Of a stretch of DNA of 64,000 nt, positions 43,953 to 54,068 are shown in pieces. The notes beneath the pieces were generated by a model. It was not told the origin of the DNA and did not search any database. It saw only the letters and a program-made list of their open reading frames with translations. Each line of letters starts with the position of its first letter. Position 1 is the first letter of the stretch. The position numbers were made by a program, and so were the translations under genes. Origin of the DNA: Trebouxia sp. TZW2008. Taxonomy: Eukaryota; Chlorophyta; Trebouxiophyceae; Trebouxiales; Trebouxiaceae. The stretch spans positions 1-64,000 of the forward strand of contig BDIU01000040.1 in assembly GCA_002118135.1 (NCBI GenBank), written 5' to 3'.

Positions 43953-46900
43953 ATGGGAGTGTGCGCTAGCAAGCCCGCAAGCAGCGGCGAGGCTGAAGCC
44001 CACACTAAAGACAGGGCCGTTGCGCCGGGTGTCACTGCGGACATCAGTCCGGTTCTTGAGGGCGTGAAGTCGGTCGACGCGGAGACAATCCAGGAGAACT
44101 CCGGCGGTCTTCCTATCGCCAAGGACTCATACGGTGCTGACGAGGTCCAGAAGCCTCGGTCACAGCGAGTGTCCTTGGACGCCCAAGCAGCAAATCATCT
44201 GCCTGCTACCGGCACCGCTGTGGAGAATGGCAGGCTCGAGGATGATGCAGCTGAAGCTAGCGGCAACGAAGCAGACGATCCACAGCTTCTCAAGGAGTAC
44301 ACCCGCTTGGCGGAGATGCTGCGCTACTCTCCCTACCCTGTGGGGCTTATAGCAGTCGAGGAGGACAGTCAGCCTTATGTGTTTGTGAACAATGTAAGTT
44401 TGCACAGCAATTACTACTGCTGCCTGCTAGCTTTGCTTTCCAATGCATCAGGCAGATGATGACTCAGGCTCTGCGTGTCAACTGTTGCTGATAGATGGGC
44501 TCTGTGCAGGTGTTTTGTGAGCGGCTAGGCTTCATAGATGCAGATGTAGTAGGCAAACCATGGTACGTAAGCTTGCATGCCATCTTCCGTACTGTTAGCA
44601 GTTCACCTGTATCCACACACGTTCTGCTTTATGAATCTTGCAGTGTGCTTTGCGCAAAGAGCACGGCAGTGGATTCATCTGCTGTGCTCAACCTCATGCG
44701 TTTTGTAGTCCCTAGAGGGCAACAGAAAATGTCTGAACATGCACTAGCGTACATGCACTGCAGTGCGACAACTCCGGCATTGCCTCATGTTGACGCGCCT
44801 GTGTACATGTAGCTCACGGTACATGCAACCTGTGGCTCATCTTTGGTCAATTCACTCCATTGCCAAAAGTCTTGATTGGACGAGTCAGCAAAGCAACAGC
44901 ATGCTGTTCCCTCCATTGAGCTCGCACTCTTGCTCCCCTGCTTTCTTTCCACAAGCAGCAATGTTGAGCACCTTCAGCTTCAAGAAACATCATCTGCGAC
45001 CAGCGTGCTTTGTTCCACCACTTGGTGACATGCTCAGAGGTGCAGGTCATGCAAGATTCTGGGTCGGCGAACATTTGGAAGGAGACTGCATCTGCCGTTG
45101 CAAGCACTGATTGCAAACTCTGTGTCGAACTATTTGTGTGCCGTCTGCTCTGCAGGCAGATGTTTCTGCAGACCCCCTTCAGGCATGAGATCCATAGCGA
45201 TGTTCAGGAGCGCATCAAGGATGCCTTTGAGACTGGCTGTGAGTTTCGGGAGATTGCTGCCTGCTTCACACAGGATGGGGACATTGTCACCTTCCAGCTG
45301 CTGTTTCTGCCGGTAATCACCATCATATCCATCATTGAACATGCATATACATTTGCTATTGAGGTCCCTGACCTTGGCATGTGCATACACAAGCAACGTA
45401 TTGCTGCTAAACATTTCTGCCGGTGTTTCCTTTCCAAAGCATGCATCTGCACTTATCTTGAGTCCAGGTCTTGGTAGCTTCTGTTGTGGTGGAAACACCT
45501 GTGCCAAGAAAATATGATCAGCATGACAGCCTGAGCCTGATCAGAAGCACTCAGAAGTACTTGACAAGCGCTGAGAGACCTTTGCATTTTGTCCCCATCC
45601 ACCCTGTGTGCTCATTGCTGCTAAATCAGAATGCCCTCCAGATCAAGGCATCACGCTCTGCATATCAATGGAGCAAAATTTTGGAACAAACATGACAGGA
45701 TCTGTGAGCATGAAAGTGCAAGTGACGCTGTAGGCACAGCAGCACAGCAGGGTATGTGAGGGTAAGTGTTCAGCAGCGAGTTGCCATACGGCATACTGAA
45801 TACACATCACGTCATATGCAAACTCGAGAGCATAGAAAACTGAAACACAGCCTGTGGTGATTACTGATGTCAAGTAACATTGCAGGTGAGCAAGGACATG
45901 GATAGTTGAGTCACGCACAATGAATACATGTGGCCAGTGAGAACACCACCAAGGCAGCTGGAAACATGGACTCCACATTGCCTGCATGTGTGCATATTCG
46001 TGGCAGCAATGCAAGTGACATCGCAGGTGAGCAAGGATGTGGGCAGCGGTATCACTCACTACGTGTGCATACACGTGGCAAGTGAGACCACCACCAAGGC
46101 CTCACAGAAGTAGGACCTCAAAAACATCCCTCCTCCTCTCCCCCCTGTGCTCTGCCCAAGCTGTACGATGTCATGGCTGACGGCGCTTAAATGCTGTAGG
46201 TGAGCAAGGATGTGGATAGTGGCATCACACACTATGTGTGCATACACGTGGCGAGTGAGACCACCACCAAGGCGGCCCGGGAGTTGGACCCCACCTCCCC
46301 CGTAGCCCTGCCCAAGCTGCCCAACGGCATGGCTGAAACCCCCACTGCCAGGTCAGCTTCGTCCACAGGCATTTACCAGCAAATAAGCCAAATGCATTAT
46401 TGTGGCAGCGCATCTTTTGCCCAGCATCAGACAACTACGCCTTCCACAAGTGAAACCCAAGCTGTATTTATGCATGAATGCCCAACTTTCCCAGCGAACA
46501 GGCTTGTTCACACTTGTGCATTTCAAGATCAAGTCAACACTGCCCATCTCCATTCTCATGCTTAAGCTGACTCCGTGCTTTAGTGAGCTGCAATTGTCTG
46601 CAACAGTCTTGTTGCATTGTCCTGCAACCTCATGCTACGTCTGTCAGATGGGCTGGTACCCTGCAACATGCATAGATGCTAGCAGCAAAGCCGAGCCATT
46701 TCTGAGCACAGAGGTGTGCAACACCCACTTCAGGAAGCAGCAATACCTGCAGGTCTTGTTCCTTTTTAGGTGCTCACTGCAATGTTCTGCTCTGTACTAT
46801 TTATACCCCAAAGCATAACCTGACTTCATCAGGCAGTCATTACAGCTGGGATCAGATTGCAATGCAGCCAATTGGGGTCAGAACACAATTCTGGCTACTC

Positions 46901-49900
46901 ATGCAACAGCAGTCAAATAGACGGTCATAATCCTCAGCAGACACTTGGACTGCATGCACTAATTGGACCCTCAGCCATGCACGCATTGTGCGATTTGAGG
47001 CTTGCATTATGCCTTGCCTTGACCAGTTCGCAACGTCAGCTTTGCAGCCTTTGGTCAGCACATTCCACCGCAGCCATGCAGAGCTCACATCAGCTCTTCA
47101 AAATGCAGCTCAGCCAGACAGATCACTGCAGCGCAGCCCATGAAACCCATTCATATGTCGCTTGGTGATTGTGGGCAGTTTTGACTTTGGTCTGGGTTCT
47201 TAGGGGCTTGGCTCAATGCTATGCTGTACACAGATGTTGTGTCAGCAACAGGCAATTGTCAGCGCAGCTATGCAGCTCTTTCTTGGAGGCTCAGTCACAC
47301 AGAAACAACCATACAGGAACAGTCCAAATCAGTCCCAACCTTGCACACTGCCTGTGCTTTGTTGTCACTATTGCTGCTTCAAGGATAGTCCAAACAGCTA
47401 GCAATCTGCTGTCAGTCAGCAGGAGGTTGCAACCCCCCAGCATCAGGGATGTTGCTTATGCCTGACGCTGACCTGATACTTGTATGCTGAGGATGGGAGC
47501 ATGCACCTAATCAAAATAACCCCAAGATACCAGTGTAACAGGTGCATGTTATTCTGTGCGTTGCACAGGACAAAGTTGCATGTCATGAGTGCAGGCATGT
47601 GAGCATAACAATGAAGAACTACCGGCCTGAGATGGTGCTTGGGGGCAGCCCCCATAGCCCCGTCACTGAGGGGGGTTTGGCTATCAGGGTGGGGAGCTTC
47701 AGTGGGAAGCCTGTCACCCCCAAGGCAAGCCCCCTCAACCCTCCTGCCTGGCTCCTTTGCTGTTGCTGTTGCTATTTGTTGTTGAGTTATTATTGGTTGA
47801 AGTTAGTATTTGAGCAATCTGCCTGGCTCATCCTATGAGTAGCTCTGCCTGCGTCAATTGCTGAACACTTTCTCAGCAAACAGTTCCCTTTCCAAGACGA
47901 CTTCACTGAAGCTCTGAGCGCTCTGGTCTAACAGGGTAATCACAGTCACAATCTGATTGGTTGTGATGGAGCAGTTTGCAAGCAGCACAATAAGCTCTGC
48001 AGTTGACATTCAAAGCAGCTGTTGTTGCAGGCTAGCAGAGGGCCGTCCAACCTAGGGCCTGCAGCAGGCGGCCCTGCACTGGAGAGCTCCCCAAGTGACC
48101 CCAAGTCAAAGAGCAACTTCAAGGTGAGCAGTACTTGAGCTGTTTACATGTGTCTTTCCCTGGCAATTAACACATACTGATGTCTGACAGCAATCACACT
48201 GTACATGACCACACAGCTTCTGAGAAAATCTGCTGCAGTGGACATGCTGCTGCATGCGCCTGTGATTCACAACCTGCCTGTTGTTTGCGTGCATTGCAAA
48301 TGGCCTGATTGAATTACAGGCATTGATGTGGTGTCAGCGTTGCTGCATCATCAAAGACTGCTCAGAAGTCTGCTCAAATCGTGCAAACCGTTTTAGTGTG
48401 ACCATGACCTTGTCAGCTTACAAAGTTCCAGTCAATCATTTGCGGCAGCAAACAATGTGGCACACAGCAAGCTGTCTCAGCACGACCGGAACAATATTGC
48501 CACCAACGGAGCATTACGGCCTACACCATAGCTAGAATTCACAATGCCGGTCCGTATTCAATTCTCTAAGCATGCTCAGCAGCAAGTCCCAGACACACAT
48601 AAGAGCACGGTTTTCCCAGCGATTATGTAGCATAAGATATCCCAATTGCTTTGCTGTGGTGGTGCAGAGCAAGTCTAAGGGCAAGTCCCGCTTTGCTCCA
48701 GCTGGCTCAGTCGAGGAGGGCGAAGAAGAAGACACACCTGCCTCACGTGAGCCCTGCTGCTGCCTTTTCTGCTGCTGCTGCTGCTGCTGCTGCATGTTCT
48801 GCAGCATCCTGCATTCATTGCCTATCCTGATGTGACCACACCAATCTCAGCTCAGCAGAGAAGGGCAAAGAAGACGACACACCTGCCTCACGTAAGCCCT
48901 GCTGCTGCCTTGTCTGTTGCAAATTGTGTGCTCGTACCGTCCTGTCCCTTTGCAAAGCAATGCGAGCAGCAATTCCAAAACGCAGCAGCTTTCGCTGCAG
49001 ATGCATGCTGGCATCCTGTTTCTTTGCAAAGAAGTAGGGGCATTTTCCAAGATGGCAGCTTGTCTAACTGCTTTGAGTGCAGCAGAAAGCCTATCCTGCT
49101 GTTTGTAATGTGCTGGCGTTTCCAGCAACAGCGGTCTTGAAACAGCCAAGAGAGTGGTTTCAGAAAGCAGAAGCCACAGATGCAAGCACACACAATTGCT
49201 AGGCTGTTCATGCTGATCCCTTGTTTGCATGTATGTGCCTGCAACTCTGAATGTGTCTGCATGCAGCAGTCATGTTGCATGTAGACCCCTAGCTCGACCC
49301 CTTACCGTTTAGCTGTGCATCACTTGCCATTTGGCTGTGCATCATCAGTTACACATACTTGCAGAGGAGGTAGCCTTGAATTGATCGCTGCTGACATTCG
49401 ATGAGGCTTAGTCAATTGATGGTAATCATTTGGCAAGTGAAGCTGAAGTGCTGAACACTGTTGCCTGACATTTGTGGCTTTTGGGCAGCTTCAGGCAGGA
49501 CAGTGCATTGTTGCTGGCGCTAGTTTGGTCCTCAGCCTGTAGTTGCCAACTGTTCCTTGAATCTCAAGCTGCATTTGTTGCTTGCAGCTTTGCATCTGGG
49601 GCCTTTGGGCAACTTGAGGCATGATAGTGCCCTGATGGGAGCCCTGACCAACACCAAGGGCAAACAGGCCTTGCCTGAGCGAGTCCCAGTGAGTGTTTCT
49701 GACTTGTGTCCTGGAGCATCTTGAGATGTCCATGTTGACTGTGCAACTTGACATGCTCCATGGGATTGTGTGTGCTGCACAGTGTTGTTGCCGTCCCAGC
49801 TGTTGTGCGTCTCACTCATCTGTTCAATGTTGCATCATGTCTTCTGTGTAAACCGTGTTTGCATCACGCCAAGCGTGTGCCCTCAATCTGCTAGTAAAGC

Positions 49901-50156
49901 TACCGTGCTTGGAACAAGTCATCAGCAGTATGACCTGTCTGTACGTCATTTTGCAGAATACCGAGCAACGTCTGTGAAGCACACTTTGCAATGACATATC
50001 TTGTTACTTGCGCTCCTGAGCTGCGGACTGATATGAAGATCTTTAGCTGATGGTGATGCTGTGTGTTTGCAGAGGACCAAGGAAGAAGTATGGTTGCAGC
50101 GCATGAGGAATTTGCTTACATCCCCTCTTGAGGCGATGCAAGCACCCGCACAGTGA
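43953..50156 (+). CDS. N-myristoylated PAS-domain protein
   Basis: Exon 1 (43953-44393) begins MGVCASKPASSGEAEA: Gly2 with Ser6/Lys7 fits an N-myristoylation signal, and Cys4 suits palmitoylation, so membrane anchoring is likely. It ends in RYSPYPVGLIAVEEDSQPYV, the start of a PAS fold. Exon 2 (44510-44562: VFCERLGFIDADVVGKPW) and exon 3 (45156-45312: QMFLQTPFRHEIHS ... FTQDGDIVTFQLLFLP) complete it. The region aligns with LOV/PAS layout, but the photoreactive Cys motif (NCRFLQ type) is absent. Later exons are 45468 to about 45604, 46200-46351, one near 46650-46745, 47569-47724, 48031-48123, 48668-48746, 49588-49688 and 50073-50156. They encode a Ser/Pro-rich, low-complexity tail ending RTKEEVWLQRMRNLL. 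Two middle joins are unresolved and no output domain is recognised, so function beyond sensing or scaffolding cannot be stated. Confidence 0.65.
45881..46330 (+). repeat. Three tandem copies of a PAS-protein exon
   Basis: Acceptors fall at 45885, 46026 and 46199. Copy 3 is open throughout (VSKDVDSGITHYVCIHVASE). Copy 2 is open through the same block but stops after KASQK, and copy 1 stops after VSKDMDS. ACACCACCAAGG/GACCACCACCAAGG marks the end of the shared block in each. Confidence 0.92.
47725..48030 (+). other. Possible second GC-AG intron (PAS protein)
   Basis: The exon ending GKPVTPK is followed by GCAAGC with no usable GT donor nearby in frame. Joining 47724 to 48031 (acceptor TTGTTGCAG) keeps phase 0 and is followed by consistent exons. 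Reading on instead enters a Cys/Leu-rich stretch with no stop until 47836. Confidence 0.5.
48700..48905 (+). repeat. Duplicate of the end of a PAS-protein exon, with CTG repeat
   Basis: GGGCGAAGAAGAAGACACAC and CTGCCTCACGTGAGCCCTGC at 48718-48757 recurs at 48865-48904 as GGGCAAAGAAGACGACACAC and CTGCCTCACGTAAGCCCTGC. Both copies keep a donor (GTGAGC or GTAAGC). A (CTG)8-type run lies between them at about 48770-48793. Confidence 0.9.
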
Positions 50157-52151
50157 AAGCCATAGTGCAAAGCATTGTTTTGTAAGAACTGCCCTTTTCC
50201 TTTGAAAGCAGCGTACCGTGAAACGGGAAACAGCTGGCGATAGACCAATCGCATGTGCGCCATACACAATTGCTGCTTGCATGCTGCGTTTGATCCAAGT
50301 TCAGCTTGAGTTTTTGATGCTGGACGAAAGGAGCAGCAAGAACTGTGGCAGATGGAGATTAATTGAGGTGCATGCAGGTTGCTGCAGTACATCCGCTTAC
50401 ATTGCTTGCTGGAAGCATGCCTTGTTCATGACCTTCATTTGCAGCAACAAGTCCAGACAATGCATGTCAGACTAGTGCTGTGTCATGAGCAGCTGAAGCA
50501 CGAGATCCTCGATGTGCTGGCTTCATGCATATGCCGCAGCACAGAAATGAAATGGCTCAGCCTAAACTGATCACACTGCTTGCCAATGCTGCTGATCGGC
50601 CGTGAAGCCCAGCACCTGCCGTGGCGGACAACGTGTTGATTCATGAGCAGCATGACATGGCGTGGGTATTCAATCACAATCAAGCAGATGTCGCTGCACA
50701 TCCCCCAAAAGACAAGCAGCTGGTAACAAGGCTTAGATGAGACAGGTTCGACCTTCGCTCAGGCCGGGGTCCACCGTGGCATGCTGGCTTGAATGGTGTA
50801 CGTTGAGTCCCTCATACTGCAACCAGACGTTGCAGCACCCAGCAAGCCACTGCAGGGGCTGAGGAGCGGCAGCAGTGCTGGGCTGTGTTGCAAAGTAGCT
50901 CAAGTCTGCGGCAGCTGGGCCCACAACCTCCAGCGTCTAGACACGACCAACGTCGGCATTTCTGCGATGACCGCGGCGCATGAATGCTCAGCAAGCGCAG
51001 GCGACTGCGTCGCAACGAGCAGGCAATGTCAAAGCTTGCAAACGTCTATATACTTGCAAAAATTGCTGTCGAGACATTCGGAGTCAGCTGTGCACTTGTT
51101 AGCTCGCTGGCTTCGGATCCGGAGGGGGAGAGGTTGGAGCTCCTCCGTTGCATACGGACCAAGGCCTAAATATAACACTCGAACTTTTGGTTTTTTTTGG
51201 GGCATTTTTGGCCAAAAGCTTGTTTTTTGAGCCATCTTTGACCAAAAGCAATTTGCAAGCAGCTGTATATCAGTTCTGCTTCTCTTTGCTTATCGGCCAA
51301 TTGCATAGCAGTATGCCAGCTGCATTTTGTATACTTGCCTTTTTTTGGTGCCTTTTGGCCGAAAGCAATCTGCAAGCAGCTAGCTGCATTTGCCAGTCTG
51401 GTCCTTTTTGCTGATTACCCATTTGCAATTACATAATGCCAACAGCTGTAAGTGTCTTGCTCGCTCATTGTAAATTGGGCTACTATGCTAGTCCTGCGCC
51501 AGCACACATTGCATGCACTCGAATGTTTCAAGATAATCCTAACCCGGCAAGCTTTGCTGCAAAAGCTTACGAGCGCAACAAAACGCAAGCTTTGATTCCA
51601 ATTGAACTGCAGCCAAGTTTGCTTTCTCTAAGCCTGTGAGTCACAGCAGGAGCTGTTGGACTCGATGCTAGCAGCAGCACTGGCAGGCAAAACGTGCAAA
51701 ACTGGCACCCAACAGAAAATAGGAGGACCACTTTAGATGGCTAGCAAAGACTGCAGTTTCAGCTGGAAAAGCGCAGTCTCTGCTGTGACGCTATACATTG
51801 AGCCTTAAACCCTTTGTCACATCCTTTGACCATGTTAGGCATCATGGCGCAGCACGATGTTGCCTCTAGCTAGCATGATGCAGGACCAGCCTTCCTCTCA
51901 CAGCCGCTCTTCAGCATGCAGGTTGGCAGCTTTGCCTCATGCAGGAGTCATGCAAAACGGCAGAATCCGCTTTGACATAACAGACTGCCGCATCAGCTCA
52001 TCTAACACTGCACATTTTTGACGTGCCCTTGGAAGACAGCCAGAGAAGAAGTGGCAGTGATGACATCATCCACCTTGAGAAGGCTTGCCGCTAGTCACAG
52101 TTGAAAAAGCAGGAACGGGCCCATATAGTTTCAACAGCCGCCCTTGCCAGG
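50157..52151. other. Convergent spacer with unclassified open frames
   Basis: No gene is confidently supported. A minus-strand frame at 50924-50733 (WLAGCCNVWLQYEG) and an overlapping plus-strand frame at 50793-51230 have no recognised domain. Between 51190 and 51400, diverged copies of GGCCAAAAGC and GCAAGCAGCT stretches recur about 120-130 bp apart. Confidence 0.4.
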
Positions 52152-52910
52152 TCAGACCATCTCAGGCTGCACAGTCTTCATGGGCCCTTCTGGGACGGTG
52201 AGAGGCGCTTCATCAGTGCTGGAGTTGTCCACTCTGTAAAGCTCCCATGCCTTTATGCCGCACTTCTGCAGTGCTTCCTCAAGAGCATCCTGCTGGTCTT
52301 CTGCTGGCCAGTGACCGTCAGGTGTAACTAGCACTGCTCCTGCATGGCATGTTGTCAATGAATGAGGGCAACAGCAGGATTGGTTATGATGATGCTGATG
52401 ATGGCAATAGTGCCGATATCAAAAGTAGTTCGAAGGGCTTCCTTGAGAGCATCCTGTTGAAATTCTGCTGGCCAATGACCATCTGGTGTCACCAGCACTG
52501 CTCCTGCATGGCATGTGCACAAATCTTATAACAGCAGATCACTGGTGGTGAAAGTGATGACGATGGTTGCATTGTCAACATTACTTTGCAGGCCACTGCC
52601 CATCTGGTGTCACCAGCACTGCTCCTGTAGCAGTTGAAAAAAGCTCTGTACTGTGTGTCACCATAGCAGATGATGACAACGCTACTGACAACAATCTGCA
52701 GCGTTGCCCTAAGAGCATGCCCTTGATTGTCTGCTGGCCAGTTGCCGTCTGTGGTTATCATCACTGCTCCTGCACACCATTTCACATAACAGTCGTAAAC
52801 ATCCTGATAACAACCTTGAGAATTGCAGTCGCAATGAACAGTGACAAGCTGCAATGTTTTTGTAAGAGCACTCTCTCAATCTGCTGTCTGGTGTCAGCAG
52901 CGACCTCCTG
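52152..52910 (-). repeat. Five tandem copies of the start of VDR exon 6
   Basis: On the minus strand, acceptors followed by GAGCAGT(G)CTGGTGACACC-type sequence lie at about 52907 (most decayed), 52769 (GAVMITTDGNWPADNQGHAL), 52624 (GAVLVTPDGQWPA), 52503 (GAVLVTPDGHWPAEFQQDAL) and 52339 (the functional exon, GAVLVTPDGHWPAEDQQDAL). Spacing ranges from 121 to 164 bp. Only the last copy extends into CGIKAWELYRVDN. Confidence 0.92.
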
Positions 52911-54036
52911 CCTGGCATATTGCGCAAATTGATAACAACAACAACATTGATCATCACAACGACAACAGAAAGATAATGATGATTGTGGTGTTGACAATGA
53001 CCTCAATATGATGTACGTACTTGCACATGTAATGCACCTTGAGTTGTGCAAAGTTACAGGATTACCTCTGTAGTTCTGGCCAACAACTGAGGCAGCCCCA
53101 GCATCACAGAACAGCCCTCATGACACATCTGCGGTCACATGTGCTGACAGCAGAGACAACATCACAATATCAAGCAATTGGTGTCATTGTGAATTGACAA
53201 GGAGTTTGAGCTACTCAAACCTAGCTTTTGTACCAACACATACAAGAATTGTTTTGTTTTCATTTACCTCTGTAGTTCTGACCAACAACTGATGCAGCAC
53301 CAGCATAGTAAAACAAGCCCCATGACAAATCCTCAGTCACATGCACAATGCGCCAGTACTCCTTGCTGATCACGCCATTGTCCAGCACTGAGAAATGGAA
53401 AGTGCCAGGGTCTTTCGCACGCCTTACACGGTAGTGACGCCGTCGCCATACCAGCTTGCCATCTAGAGTCTTGACCTACAAAACAACTTTTTCTTGAGGC
53501 ATAATACAACCCATGTATACTGCTTGTCTGTTTTCACGCAAGCGCAACATGTTTAATCTTGACTCACATCAACACAAGCAAGGATCCTATGTGCAGTGTG
53601 CACAGACTGTCAGCCACAGTATGCCAGCAGCTTCCTGAAAAGAAGTATAATTTCACAATGCTGACATGGGTAGCATCAAGATGTTGCTTGACCACCAACA
53701 CAATGGTCATGCAATACAATGCAGAGTGAAGTAAGTTAAACAATGTCATGCTTTCCTTACAGCATACACTCGACCACAGGTGCTCATGCCTTCAAGAAAG
53801 GAGTTCAAGAAGGCAAACTAACAGTGAGAAAGCAAGGCAAAACTGACCTGAAAGACTGGGTCATACCACAGGCTGTTCTTGGCCTTGCCGCGGTAGTACA
53901 GCTGGTATTGACACGGGAATTGGTCGTAAGCCACATTCTGGCCAGCCACAACCCGCCAGCTCCATTTCTTGTCACCCAGCCAGCCAATGAACAAATTCTC
54001 TGCACATCAAAGTAGATCAAGATCAAATGCAATACC

Positions 54037-54068
<32 letters not shown>

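Noticed and set aside
44510..45312. LOV blue-light photoreceptor domain
   Set aside because: PAS-like layout is present but the flavin-binding Cys motif is missing at the expected place.
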